Assembly: GCF_003217155.1 (NCBI RefSeq)
Contig: NZ_QJSU01000001.1
Location: forward strand, 496,001-560,000
Reading direction: 5' to 3'
DNA from: Psychrobacter fozii
Lineage (GTDB): Bacteria > Pseudomonadota > Gammaproteobacteria > Pseudomonadales > Moraxellaceae
DNA: 64,000 nt
Below, piece by piece: positions 8,350-17,614 of this stretch (position 1 is its first letter; each line of letters starts with the position of its first letter). Made by a program: the position numbers and the translations under genes. The notes under the pieces were generated by a model. That model saw nothing but the letters and a program-made list of their open reading frames with translations, was not told the origin of the DNA and did no database searches.

Positions 8350-9462
8350 TCAGTAACGGGTTACCAAAGCAATCGGTTGATCTGCACCCATGATTTCTTC
8401 TGGTAAGAATACCGCTTTACCACCATTGTGAATGACATGCTCAATGATTTCGCCTACTGCATCATCAGTGACACCTTCGGTGGTAGCATCATCTACGATA
8501 CTCAATGTCTGTGCTTGCTCATCAATTTTAGCAGACTGGATATATCGGCGGCGCACATAAAGTGTCTCACCCACCCCTTGGAACGCACTACGATAAATTT
8601 CTTGTAAATCGGTTTGTAACATATTGGCACCGCGAGCTTTATCAATCTCACCCATGGCTGCTTGATGTAGCGACGTACGATAGCCTTCTACTGCTTCTTG
8701 CACACTGTCGATGATATGCTGGGCATGGCCATCTTCTAAGTTGGTTGCATTTGATACTGTGGCAATGATGTTATCTGGACGGTCGCATACTTCTTTATAA
8801 TAGCCGATATTTTTGGCATCGCCCACGACCACGAGTGGCATTTTATGTTCGCCCCATAGCTCTTGCACACTCTTATCTACTTGGTTAAAGAACTCTTTTA
8901 AATAGCTGCTCTCATTGTTCGACGAGCGATCTGTGCCGCCATCTCCTGTTGTATACAGGCCATTATTTTCAATTGGGAACGGGATATTGTCCATATTGTT
9001 TTGCACATCATCGTCTTTACCTAACTCTCTAATGACTCGATCATTAGATGCTTCGATCAAACGTGCACCATCACGGGTTAGCACTACCGTATAATAATGA
9101 ACCGCACTGGCCATATCACGTACCAAATCTCGAGTCGCAAAACGATGTGAAATCATGACACGTTCAGTGGTATCAATCGGCATACGAATCACTTGCACAT
9201 CTTCAGTACTGGCAAAAATAGCTAAAGTATCGAGATTTAAGTTATGGTTTAGCTCTTTCGTTTTGGCATGAATATTATCTAGAATAGTAGTCGCTGTGCG
9301 CTTGTCGTATTCATTGGTTAAGCGTTCTTCGACTACTTTTAATTGGTTTTTTAGAGCGATTGGATCTTGATCATTGGCAGGATGCTCACGATGAGTCTTG
9401 ACAAAAATACTGACCGCAGGATTGGCATTGGTCTCGCGTAAGCTTTTGAGAGTTGCTTTCAT
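8350..9462 (-). CDS. Balon-type ribosome hibernation factor (baeRF family, aeRF1/Pelota homologue)
   Basis: A 370-residue protein of the bacterial archaeo-eukaryotic release factor family. From memory it matches the hibernation factor described from Psychrobacter urativorans as Balon (family named after AOC03_06830). That protein occupies the ribosomal A site of idle ribosomes with EF-Tu-GDP and covers both the decoding centre and the peptidyl-transferase centre. Three parts can be seen: an N-terminal domain (1-~125), a middle domain (~126-245) and a C-terminal domain ending in GGKAVFLPEE (347-356), which is reminiscent of Pelota. Where aeRF1 carries the catalytic GGQ loop there is GDGGTDRSSN (173-182), so peptide release is not expected. 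AAGGAG lies six bases before the ATG. Its own terminator and a long upstream region suggest an independent, regulated unit. No signal peptide. Confidence 0.85.
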   Translation of the reverse strand: MKATLKSLRETNANPAVSIFVKTHREHPANDQDPIALKNQLKVVEERLTNEYDKRTATTILDNIHAKTKELNHNLNLDTLAIFASTEDVQVIRMPIDTTERVMISHRFATRDLVRDMASAVHYYTVVLTRDGARLIEASNDRVIRELGKDDDVQNNMDNIPFPIENNGLYTTGDGGTDRSSNNESSYLKEFFNQVDKSVQELWGEHKMPLVVVGDAKNIGYYKEVCDRPDNIIATVSNATNLEDGHAQHIIDSVQEAVEGYRTSLHQAAMGEIDKARGANMLQTDLQEIYRSAFQGVGETLYVRRRYIQSAKIDEQAQTLSIVDDATTEGVTDDAVGEIIEHVIHNGGKAVFLPEEIMGADQPIALVTRY

Positions 9463-9519
9463 ATATTGCTCCTTGTTTTATTATCATTTACTCTTAACGT
9501 TGTAGATTTTCTAGGTGTC

Positions 9520-9533
9520 AGTTATTAATAACT
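9520..9533. promoter_or_regulatory. 14-bp perfect palindrome upstream of Balon
   Basis: AGTTATTAATAACT is a perfect 14-bp palindrome centred about 64 bases before the Balon ATG. That is where a promoter or operator would be expected. It could bind a dimeric regulator; it could also be a chance AT-rich palindrome. Confidence 0.35.
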
Positions 9534-9633
9534 AACCACTTATGCAATGTACGCTTTTAAAACTGATAAAAAATCGAGGCCTTATAAATGCCTACTTTTA
9601 TGTGTCAGGAAATTTAATCATATCCTCTTTGAT

Positions 9634-9807
9634 TAGGGCGTGTCCTCAATTCAATCGATAGTTATCTAAATGGGTTAAAAATGGCTAAATCTTGCCAAAC
9701 GGCGTCAAATAGCTGGTCAATATCTCGATATTATCTGCGCCATTTTCCTTGTTTGACGGCAATTCATCTCATTTTTATCACCATTTTTAAAATGAGGACA
9801 CGCCCTA
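9634..9807. mobile_element. MITE-like non-autonomous element, 174 bp
   Basis: Perfect 15-bp terminal inverted repeats (TAGGGCGTGTCCTCA at 9634-9648, its complement at 9793-9807) enclose about 144 bases without a transposase frame. The outer TA on each side could be a duplicated TA target, as with several transposase families; I cannot assign the parent insertion sequence. Two degenerate ends of the same family lie at 2535-2564 and 4631-4690. Confidence 0.75.
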
Positions 9808-10258
9808 GTATTCTATTACTTTTCTTCCGAGTCCGTACATACTTTCATATCAGTTTATGTAGTCGATATTTAATACATAGAATCTTAATACCTTGGATAT
9901 CAACGCATTAACGATTATTTTTTTGTGCTATTACTTCGATGCTAACAGTAAGGTCACCCTATCTATACGGCTAATTTGCAATCAAATGATGGTTCTTTGT
10001 AAATAGAAAGATTTCTATCACCATAGACGTTGAGTTTTTTTGTTCCATATAGTCTGTATGTCGCTAACTTCGTTGTTTTACTCTCTATATTATGATTACT
10101 CAGGTTGTATTTTTATCAAACGAACCCATCTTTTATATAACTTACATATGAAATCACAAGATACTAAAAACTCAACGCACTACATTTTTGGTTAATTAAT
10201 ATTTTTATCACATCACACTTACTTAATAATAATTCATTCACTAATACCGGATACCTTT

Positions 10259-12418
10259 ATGACATCTATTTCTTCAGACTTACGGCTTGTCGATTTTGCC
10301 ACTGCTACGCCGAGCATGTTACAAGCCCAAGTTATCAATGCTATCGATAGTGCCAATGCATTTTTAGATGCGATGACAGATACCATAGATAATAGTACTT
10401 CCGCCCTAGAAGACGTGATGACTTTTGATCATATCAATCTCGCGCTAGATCGCAGTTGGGGTATCCTATCGCATCTGAATAGTGTGATGAGTAATAATGA
10501 AATCCGTCATGTACATCATGAACTACTGCCTAAACTATCAGCTTATGGCACTCGCGTAGGACAACATCAGCCACTATTTAATCGTTATCAAACGATCGTG
10601 AATGACACAGCATTTTTTGCGACGCTTGAGCCTGCGAGATCACGTGCCATTGAGCTTGCACTACGAAGCTTTGAGTTATCAGGAGTTGCACTACCTAAAG
10701 CTGAACAAGAAAAATTTGCTGCCATTCAAAGCAAACTATCTACCTTATCGGCAACATTCTCTGATCATGTTTTAGATGCCACACAAGCATTTGCACTGCC
10801 TTTACAAGAAGAACAGTTAGCAGGTTTGACCGAAAGTGGTTTGGCATTATTGGCAGATGCAGGTGAGCAATACAAAGTCCGTCAGCTTGCCAGCGGTGTG
10901 CTCACGCAAGCTGATATTGAGACGTTACCAACGCCTTATTATGTGGCAAGTTTAAACATTCCTGTCTATCTCGCTATCATGACCCATGCTGATAATTGCG
11001 ATTTGCGTGAGACTATGTACCGTGCTTACGTTACCCGTGCATCTGAATTTGATAAGCATACCAATGCCAAAGGTGAGTCGCTAAACAATGCTGATATCAT
11101 GAGTCAAATTCTAAGCTTGCGTGAGCAAAAAGCAAAACTACTAGGTTTCGATAATTATGCAGAAGTCTCACTATCGACCAAAATGGCTGACAACGTAGCG
11201 GAAGTTGAAGCCTTCTTACGAGACTTAGCAGAGCAAGCAACGCCTACTGCTAAGCAGGACTTAGCACAACTACAAAAATACGCGAAGAACCATAGTATCG
11301 ATGACCTGCAGTCATGGGACAGCGCCTATATCGCTGAAAAAGTAAAGCAAAGCGAATTTAGCTTGTCACAAGAAGAAATACGACCTTACTTCCCATTACC
11401 AAAAGTGATTGATGGTTTATTTGCCATTGTTGAGCGCTTGTACGGCATAAAAGTTCAAGAGAAAAGTGAATCTGTGTCACGCTGGCATGAAGATGTGCGT
11501 TTTTATCAGTTATTTGATGCTGACGACCATTTACTTGGCGGCTTCTACTTCGATTTATTTGCACGCAGTGGTAAGCGAGGCGGTGCTTGGATGAGTGGTT
11601 TCCAGTCGCGTTATACTTATGACGAGCAAGATCACCAACAGCTGCCTGTTTGCTTTATGGTCGGCAATTTCACGCCTGCACTTGCGGGCAAGCCAAGCTT
11701 ATTGACTCATGACGAAGTATTGACCTTATTCCACGAGTTCGGTCACGGCTTACATCATTTACTAACCCAAGTGACTGTCGGTGATGTCGCTGGTGTCAAT
11801 GGCGTCGAATGGGATGCAGTTGAACTACCAAGCCAGTTTATGGAAAACTGGGCATGGGATGCGGAAGGTATCGCACTGATTAGTAGTCATGTCGAGACCG
11901 GAGAGCCGTTGCCTAAAGACAAACTTGATGCTCTATTGGCTGTCAAAAACTTCCAAAGCGGCATGCAAACCTTGCGTCAAATCGAATTCGCTCTGTTTGA
12001 CCTGTTGATTCATGGACATTCGCCAGCACTTGATTACGATGGTGTTTTAGCAACTCTGAACACAGTGCGCAACGATATCTCTATCATGCAAACGCCAGAT
12101 TACAACCGCTTTGCCAACGGTTTTAGCCATATATTTGCAGGGGGTTATGCGGCTGGCTATTACTCTTATAAATGGGCAGAACTGTTATCCGCAGATGCCT
12201 TTAGTAAGTTTGAAGAAGACGGCATTTTTAACCCAGCCACAGGTAAAGCTTTCCGCGAGTCTGTCTTGTCCGTTGGTGGCAGTTTTCCAGCCAAAACCAA
12301 TTTTGAGAACTTCCGTGGTCGTAGTGCCAGCATCGATGCTTTATTACGTCATAGTGGTTTTGATAGCTCTAAAAATATCAACGCTGCCAATGCTCAAACG
12401 ACTCAAGAGGCGGTTTAA
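10259..12418 (+). CDS. prlC: Oligopeptidase A, M3-family zinc metallopeptidase
   Basis: Cytosolic thimet-oligopeptidase-like enzyme that degrades short peptides, including cleaved signal peptides. The 719 residues match the OpdA/PrlC length (about 680 in E. coli). The zinc site is HEFGH (492-496) with the third ligand in VELPSQ (Glu522). The substrate-closing motif HIFAGGYAAGYYSYKW lies near residues 622-637. It is followed directly, with no gap, by the YheV-like gene, an arrangement that I recall from Pseudomonas. The ATG at 10259 opens the conserved frame, but no strong Shine-Dalgarno is visible. Confidence 0.94.
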   Translation: MTSISSDLRLVDFATATPSMLQAQVINAIDSANAFLDAMTDTIDNSTSALEDVMTFDHINLALDRSWGILSHLNSVMSNNEIRHVHHELLPKLSAYGTRVGQHQPLFNRYQTIVNDTAFFATLEPARSRAIELALRSFELSGVALPKAEQEKFAAIQSKLSTLSATFSDHVLDATQAFALPLQEEQLAGLTESGLALLADAGEQYKVRQLASGVLTQADIETLPTPYYVASLNIPVYLAIMTHADNCDLRETMYRAYVTRASEFDKHTNAKGESLNNADIMSQILSLREQKAKLLGFDNYAEVSLSTKMADNVAEVEAFLRDLAEQATPTAKQDLAQLQKYAKNHSIDDLQSWDSAYIAEKVKQSEFSLSQEEIRPYFPLPKVIDGLFAIVERLYGIKVQEKSESVSRWHEDVRFYQLFDADDHLLGGFYFDLFARSGKRGGAWMSGFQSRYTYDEQDHQQLPVCFMVGNFTPALAGKPSLLTHDEVLTLFHEFGHGLHHLLTQVTVGDVAGVNGVEWDAVELPSQFMENWAWDAEGIALISSHVETGEPLPKDKLDALLAVKNFQSGMQTLRQIEFALFDLLIHGHSPALDYDGVLATLNTVRNDISIMQTPDYNRFANGFSHIFAGGYAAGYYSYKWAELLSADAFSKFEEDGIFNPATGKAFRESVLSVGGSFPAKTNFENFRGRSASIDALLRHSGFDSSKNINAANAQTTQEAV

Positions 12419-12676
12419 ATGCGCTATCAATCATCAAGCCCTAAACGCCGGTTTTTAGCAGGCGTTCGCTGCCCAAAGTGCCAAGCGATAGACGCGGTCG
12501 TGCAGGTGAATATCGTGACTCCTGCACCTGATGAATATATCGAGTGTACTTTGTGTGGGCACGCAGAGCATCGCCCTGACCCTGATGCGATCAGTGCCAA
12601 AAACCATCTCGAGGATCAACTGGCTCGTGATGCAATGGTCACGGGTACAAGTGGTACAGTGAAGTTCAAATCCTAA
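12419..12676 (+). CDS. YheV-family small zinc-ribbon protein
   Basis: An 85-residue basic protein with two CxxC knuckles (CPKC at 18-21, CTLC at 43-46) and the nearby H48 and H51, as expected for the YheV/DNA-binding-like zinc-ribbon family of unknown function. Its ATG follows the prlC stop without any spacer, so the pair is translationally coupled. A terminator follows at 12713. Known relatives are fused or adjacent to prlC in pseudomonads; the role is unknown. Confidence 0.82.
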   Translation: MRYQSSSPKRRFLAGVRCPKCQAIDAVVQVNIVTPAPDEYIECTLCGHAEHRPDPDAISAKNHLEDQLARDAMVTGTSGTVKFKS

Positions 12677-12712
12677 TTATCTGATATTACGCGTCAAGTC
12701 CTAATCACTACT

Positions 12713-12741
12713 GGCCTATCTATCAATAGATAGGCTTTTTA
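12713..12741 (+). terminator. Terminator of the prlC-yheV operon
   Basis: GCCTATCTAT and ATAGATAGGC (12714-12735) form a perfect 10-bp stem with a two-base loop, followed by a T run. Confidence 0.88.
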
Positions 12742-12796
12742 TTTTGAGTTTGCTATAGTATGGCTATCTATATTTCTAACATAAATCGACTACAAT

Positions 12797-13297
12797 ATGA
12801 AAAGCCAAAATATGCGTCCTTTATCAACTAAACTATCAGAAGAAAGTTCTACTAAATCTTGGAAAAAATGGTTGCTAGCATTGATATTAGCAATGCTATT
12901 TATTGGTTACTTGATTTGGAAAAGTGCTTTGTCTGATACAAGCACATCTCTACCAGTCACAAAACAAATTGAAGCGACAGAGTCTATTTCTACGCCACTT
13001 AATAGTGTGACGAGCGATTTGGAAGATACAGATGTACCTGTATCTTCAAATAATCAATCGCTTGATCCCGATGCTATTTTGAGCGCGCCTTTACCAGAAA
13101 CGGACAGTTTGGCCAAAGAAGAGAGCGATCGTCTCAATGACGAAACCAACCGCTTAGTTGAGCAAGAGAAGTTATTGGCCGAACAACTTGCTATGAATAA
13201 GCAGTTGGCTGACATGAAAGCAGAGCAAATTACATTGGTTGAACAACAGATAGCTCAACTAGAAGCGAGTGGTACTGTTAAGACTGAGGTCAAATAA
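12797..13297 (+). CDS. Hypothetical single-span membrane protein with a C-terminal coiled coil
   Basis: A 166-residue protein not assignable to a family. A basic cytoplasmic segment (KLSEESSTKSWKK, ~12-24) precedes one membrane helix (about 25-43). A low-complexity Ser/Thr/Asp linker follows (45-105). The last part (about 108-158) is rich in Glu, Gln and Leu with heptad spacing (DRLNDETNRLVEQEKLL), which predicts a coiled coil in the periplasm. The ATG lacks a clear Shine-Dalgarno. The macrodomain-like gene starts 28 bases downstream, so the two may form an operon. Confidence 0.6.
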   Translation: MKSQNMRPLSTKLSEESSTKSWKKWLLALILAMLFIGYLIWKSALSDTSTSLPVTKQIEATESISTPLNSVTSDLEDTDVPVSSNNQSLDPDAILSAPLPETDSLAKEESDRLNDETNRLVEQEKLLAEQLAMNKQLADMKAEQITLVEQQIAQLEASGTVKTEVK

Positions 13298-13325
13298 ATT
13301 TATATTTATTATAAAGGGGCTGGCA

Positions 13326-13889
13326 ATGGCGACTCTACAATTAACCCACGCCCCTATTCTCACGAGTAGCGCACAACTACTTATTCTGCCCGTCAATACG
13401 GCAGGTGTTCTTCTAGATCCTGTACTCACAAAATCTAAGACTTTATTTCCTGATAATTATCAACATTACTATCGCGCGTGCCGTGATGGTAGTCTAAATG
13501 TGGGTAGTTGCTTGCTTCACAAATGCATACTTGAGCAAGCTGGACTTGGCATAAGCAGTAATGGCAATCAACCAAATTATATCGCCAATCTTGTTATATC
13601 AGACCATCCTTACCATCCAGCACGTATGCGTTGGTTGATTGCAGCATTGACTGAGTTTCAGCAGCAGCTCATACCTTTGATACGCTATCAAGGTATCCGT
13701 AGAATTGCCATACTTGCACGTCCGCTTATACATAATAATGCACGGAATAACGATCCTGAAACACGAAGTTCAATGAACTCACTTCCTTTAGATTGGGATA
13801 CGGATATTTTGCCGTTACTGATTGAGAAACTACAAGATCTGCCTAATTTACGTATCGACGTGCATGTACCTAGAAATATTGAATTTTAA
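13326..13889 (+). CDS. Diverged macrodomain-like protein
   Basis: A 187-residue protein. The order LPVNTAGV...FPDNYQHYYRACRDGSLNVGSCLLH (20-63), then NLVISDHPYHPARMRWLIAALTEF (~85-108), parallels the macrodomain (ADP-ribose-binding) layout of DarG-like proteins: core Asn, FP-x-N-x-x-x-Y, G-x-x, then the catalytic-helix segment. The glycine-rich GVMGKG loop that binds ADP-ribose is replaced by GVLLDPVLTKSK, so binding may be lost or altered. A longer frame starts at 13269, but the ATG at 13326 has AAAGGGG ten bases upstream and avoids overlap. No ADP-ribosyltransferase toxin gene (DarT-like) is adjacent, so this is not an obvious toxin-antitoxin pair. Confidence 0.6.
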   Translation: MATLQLTHAPILTSSAQLLILPVNTAGVLLDPVLTKSKTLFPDNYQHYYRACRDGSLNVGSCLLHKCILEQAGLGISSNGNQPNYIANLVISDHPYHPARMRWLIAALTEFQQQLIPLIRYQGIRRIAILARPLIHNNARNNDPETRSSMNSLPLDWDTDILPLLIEKLQDLPNLRIDVHVPRNIEF

Positions 13890-14035
13890 AATGGAATAAG
13901 CCGAAATGGTTAAGACAATATAGCACCAAAAAGTACCGTTATTAGCAGTGGTAAGCCTCAGTGAGTGTAGAGCTGATATCTAGTCGTTTAGCGTCATAAC
14001 CTCGTCCAATATTATATATATCTAAGATATAATGC

Positions 14036-14091
14036 CCATAAAAAAACCGCCTTGAATACTCATGACGAGTAGCTCAAAGCGGTTTTTTTGT
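14036..14091. terminator. Bidirectional terminator between the macrodomain gene and pnp
   Basis: AAAACCGCCTTGA (about 14041-14054) pairs with TCAAAGCGGTTTT (about 14074-14087). The loop contains a further ACTC/GAGT pairing. A runs and T runs flank both sides, so it can stop pnp (minus) and the plus-strand genes. Confidence 0.85.
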
Positions 14092-14121
14092 ACTAAATTA
14101 AACAAAACCAATTGTTAAAAA

Positions 14122-16224
14122 TTAGTTCTGCTCAATACCTTTCATAGTCAGCTTAATGCGACCACGGTTATCAACGTCTTGAACGAAGACTTTAACGATC
14201 TGACCTTCTTTCAAGTAATCTGATACATTTTCTACGCGCTCTTCTGCGATTTGTGAGATATGTACTAGGCCATCAGTGTTTGGCAATACGTTAACGAATG
14301 CACCGAAGTCAACAATACGGGCAACTGTACCTTCGTAAGTTTTACCAACTTCAACTTCAGCAGTCAATGCTTCGATTTTACCAATTGCTGCTTTAGTCGC
14401 TGCTTTGTTTTCACCAAAGATACGAATCGTGCCACCATCATCGATATCGATAACTGCGCCAGTTTCTTCAGTTAACTGACGAATCATCGCGCCGCCTTTA
14501 CCGATTACATCACGGATTTTGTCCGGATTGATTTCGATAACCGCATAGTTAGGCGCATGAGCATTGATTTCAGTACGGCTCTCTGGCAATACTTTATTCA
14601 TCGCATCTAGGATATGGATACGACCGGCATGAGCCTGCTTAAGCGCTTGCTCCATGATATCAGGCGTAATACCTTCGATTTTGATATCCATCTGCAGCGC
14701 AGTAATACCATCTTTAGAACCAGCAACTTTAAAGTCCATATCGCCAAGATGATCTTCATCACCTAAGATGTCTGATAGTACAGCGAAACGCTCGCCTTCT
14801 TTGACCAGACCCATCGCAATACCAGCAACTGGTGCTTTTAATGGTACGCCTGCATCCATCAATGCCAAACTTGCACCACAAACAGACGCCATAGAAGATG
14901 AACCGTTTGATTCAGTAATCTCTGATACCACACGGATAACATATGGGAAGCGTTCGCTATCTGGAAGCATTGCTTGTACACCGCGACGTGCTAAACGGCC
15001 ATGACCGATTTCACGACGTTTTGGAATACCTTCACGGCCCGTTTCACCTACTGAGAAATGCGGGAAGTTGTAATGCAGCATGAAATGGTCACGGATAGTG
15101 CCACCTAGCGAGTCGATCATGTTGACGTCGCGACTGTTACCCAATGTGGTCGTAACCAATGCTTGCGTCTCACCACGAGTGAATAGTGCTGAACCATGAG
15201 TGAACGGCAATACACCAACTTGTACATCAAGCGCGCGAACGGTCTCAAGATCACGACCATCGATACGTGGCTTACCTGACAAGATATTGTCACGAACCGT
15301 GCGATACTTAAGGTCGTTATAGATTTCTTTAAGCTCAGTTACGGTATCAGCATAACTTTCTGACTCAGCATCACCAGCAAGCGCATCAATAATTGACTGC
15401 TTGATTTCGTCAAGCTTAGCGTAACGTTCTTGCTTGTCCGTGGTAGTGTAAGCGTCTGCAACTTGCTCACCGAACTGCTCTTTCATGCTGCTGGTAAGCG
15501 CTTGATCGCGTTCAGGGGCACTATACTGTTGCTTAGCAGTACCGATTTCTTCAGCCATTGACGCAATGTTGTCAATAACAATTTGCTGCTGTTGATGACC
15601 GTATAATACCGCGCCTAGCATCTGATCTTCTGAAAGCTCTGCCGCTTCAGATTCAACCATCAATACTGCAGACTTAGTACCAGCCACAACCAAATCAAGA
15701 TCACTCTCTTTGAGCTGCTCAATGGTTGGGTTCAGTACGTATTCACCATTGATAAAACCAACACGTGCCGCTGCAACTGGACCATTGAATGGCGCATCAG
15801 AAATAGCCAATGCCGCTGAAGCACCGATTAGTGCAGCGATATCAGCAGACTGAGTTTTATCTGATGAAACGACTGTCGCAGTGATCTGAATTTCGTTAAC
15901 ATAGCCTTCAGGAAATAGCGGACGAATCGGACGATCGATTAAGCGCGAAGTTAATGTTTCAAACTCGCTTGCACGGCCTTCACGTTTGCCATAAGCACCT
16001 GGAATTTTACCCGCTGCATACATTTTTTCTTGATAGTTTACAGTTAGCGGAAAGAAGCTTTGACCTGCTTTGGCTTCAGATTTTACGACCGCAGCAACTA
16101 GGACGGTAACGCCGCCCATGTGAACTAAAATAGAGTTTGCCTGACGGGCTACGCGACCAGTTTCGATAACAACTTGCTGGTTACCGTATTGGAATTCACG
16201 CTTAATAGTGTTAAACATTGTCAT
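14122..16224 (-). CDS. pnp: Polynucleotide phosphorylase
   Basis: 3'-5' phosphorolytic exoribonuclease, core of the RNA degradosome, and important for cold growth in many bacteria. The 700 residues show two RNase PH-like domains (first half up to about 215, then about 310-545), an all-helical linker, a KH domain ([19 protein letters not shown]) and a C-terminal S1 domain ([13 protein letters not shown] to KLTMKG). Catalytic-core motifs such as [15 protein letters not shown] and GRLARRG are intact. An AGGA motif seven bases before the first ATG supports the start. The order rpsO-pnp is conserved, but here 720 bases and a terminator separate them, so pnp must have its own promoter. Confidence 0.97.
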   Translation of the reverse strand: MTMFNTIKREFQYGNQQVVIETGRVARQANSILVHMGGVTVLVAAVVKSEAKAGQSFFPLTVNYQEKMYAAGKIPGAYGKREGRASEFETLTSRLIDRPIRPLFPEGYVNEIQITATVVSSDKTQSADIAALIGASAALAISDAPFNGPVAAARVGFINGEYVLNPTIEQLKESDLDLVVAGTKSAVLMVESEAAELSEDQMLGAVLYGHQQQQIVIDNIASMAEEIGTAKQQYSAPERDQALTSSMKEQFGEQVADAYTTTDKQERYAKLDEIKQSIIDALAGDAESESYADTVTELKEIYNDLKYRTVRDNILSGKPRIDGRDLETVRALDVQVGVLPFTHGSALFTRGETQALVTTTLGNSRDVNMIDSLGGTIRDHFMLHYNFPHFSVGETGREGIPKRREIGHGRLARRGVQAMLPDSERFPYVIRVVSEITESNGSSSMASVCGASLALMDAGVPLKAPVAGIAMGLVKEGERFAVLSDILGDEDHLGDMDFKVAGSKDGITALQMDIKIEGITPDIMEQALKQAHAGRIHILDAMNKVLPESRTEINAHAPNYAVIEINPDKIRDVIGKGGAMIRQLTEETGAVIDIDDGGTIRIFGENKAATKAAIGKIEALTAEVEVGKTYEGTVARIVDFGAFVNVLPNTDGLVHISQIAEERVENVSDYLKEGQIVKVFVQDVDNRGRIKLTMKGIEQN

Positions 16225-16947
16225 ATAATATTCCTAATGTTGACTGACAAAAATAATATCAGCGCTATAAAAACCTGATATCTGTCATTAAAATTCTTTG
16301 TATATAGCCGTTTATTGACAAGGCTCCTGTTGTAGGGTGATGTCAATTAGGGTCAATATCGCTACCTATTTATCTCATATATATGTCTATGATAGACATC
16401 GTACGCTTACGTATATGTGGTCGTTCAAATTCGGTTGTACTATAAATACCATCAAAGGCCTTCATACAAAAGGCATCAGTGATCAAAACTAACATACATG
16501 ATATTTTCTGTGTTCTTTAAGTATTTATATTTATAGGGGCTAGGCTACAGCCAATCACTCTGTAAATAATCGCTATATAACTAGCAGCCATATGATAAAA
16601 CTTACTAGGCATTATTTTACAGTGATTTATAGTCATTGACCAATGAATTGCAAAATGGAGCATATCCTGCCAGTTCGCACTTCAGTTCTGATTAAACCAT
16701 CAATGTTATCGCTAATCAGCTATTTATCACTTACTCTCAGATGGCTATATCAGTTAAGACAACAACTCTTAATAACTCATACTGATAAGCATAAAAAAAC
16801 GGCGTGAAACTATTCCACACCGTTTTTAGGAAAATCTATTTTATCGATATTAGCGAGCAAGTGCTAAGCGGCTTAGCAAAACCTTTAAAGTAATGCCACA
16901 TACGGGCACTTTTTAATTTGGCAGCCACTCGCACAGTTGTCGCTAGA
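16225..16947. other. Long intergenic region between rpsO and pnp
   Basis: About 720 bases. It contains the rpsO terminator at 16793-16827 and, nearer rpsO, a small TGCTAAG/CTTAGCA hairpin (about 16860-16878). The remainder should hold the pnp promoter and a long leader. In E. coli, pnp autoregulates through an RNase III-cut leader hairpin; I do not see an equally clear stem here. No credible ORF. Confidence 0.5.
16793..16827 (-). terminator. Terminator downstream of rpsO
   Basis: AAACGGCGTG (16797-16806) faces CACACCGTTT (16816-16825). The single C/A mismatch on the plus strand becomes G-U on the minus-strand transcript, which is followed by a T run. This orientation fits rpsO. Confidence 0.85.
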
Positions 16948-17214
16948 TTAACGACGTAGACCTAACTGGCTAATAAGGGTGGTATAACGACCAAGATCTT
17001 TACCTTTTAGGTAATCAAGCAATTTACGACGGGTGTTAACCATACGGATAAGACCGCGACGGCTATGATGATCCGCTTTATGCGCTTTAAAATGGTTCTG
17101 TAGATCGTTGATACGAGCACTTAACAAAGCTACTTGAACTTCTGGTGAACCAGTGTCGCTTTCGCCACGTTGGTATTGAGCAATGATTTGTTCGCGATCA
17201 GTATTAGTTAGCAT
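16948..17214 (-). CDS. rpsO: 30S ribosomal protein S15
   Basis: Primary 16S rRNA-binding protein of the 30S platform. The 88-residue form from [10 protein letters not shown] ends in the typical QLGLRR. Hallmarks are [15 protein letters not shown] [15 protein letters not shown] and LLDYLKG. A longer open frame starts upstream, but the ATG at 17212-17214 has GGAG at the right distance and matches S15 N-termini. In E. coli S15 represses its own mRNA through a leader pseudoknot; the short leader here was not resolvable by eye. Confidence 0.97.
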   Translation of the reverse strand: MLTNTDREQIIAQYQRGESDTGSPEVQVALLSARINDLQNHFKAHKADHHSRRGLIRMVNTRRKLLDYLKGKDLGRYTTLISQLGLRR

Positions 17215-17614
17215 AAATATCTCCGGCAATGCTAAAAGCTTAAAAATACACTCGAATTTGAGTCGTTTTAAAAGCAGTAGAATAGTAAATAAAGTAACTT
17301 GCACGTCATTCAGGACAACCCTGCATTACTAGAGTTGACCTAGTGTACGACAAGCTCAATTAGTTATAACGATCATTTATATTAAGCTGCTATGAGACAG
17401 TATCTAATATAGCCATCCGTTTTGAATAGTCTACTCGATACAATATCCCATCTAAACTAAATTTAAATGTGACGCTGATTATAACAAAAAACTGCTGAAC
17501 TCGCAGCAGTTTTTCACATTAGTTTTACGGCTAAATCAGCTTCTATCGAAAACATTAAGCCTAGTCATTTACAAACTCTAGTAATTTACAAACTGAGTCA
17601 ACTGATAGCGCTAT
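17215..17614. other. Intergenic region upstream of rpsO
   Basis: About 400 bases without a credible gene. It should contain the rpsO promoter. The only clear structure is the terminator at 17487-17514, which serves the small gene at 17615. Confidence 0.5.
17487..17514 (-). terminator. Terminator of the small hydrophilic protein gene
   Basis: AAAAACTGCTG (17487-17497) and CAGCAGTTTTT (17504-17514) form a perfect 11-bp stem with a six-base loop. T runs exist in both directions. Confidence 0.85.

Larger units (their letters stand above)
9463..10258. other. Long intergenic region between Balon and oligopeptidase A (divergent)
   Basis: Nearly 800 bases with no credible gene. It holds a 14-bp palindrome close to the Balon start and a 174-bp MITE-like element. 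The remaining ~450 bases are AT-rich and featureless to my eye. Apparent reading frames across the element are not supported by start signals or composition. Confidence 0.6.

Noticed and set aside
9681-9911. 76-codon frame across the MITE
   Set aside because: It crosses the element end, has no ribosome binding site and a composition unlike neighbouring genes; not a transposase remnant.
13326-13889. DarTG-like toxin-antitoxin system
   Set aside because: The macrodomain-like protein lacks the binding loop and no ADP-ribosyltransferase toxin is adjacent; the neighbour is a coiled-coil membrane protein.
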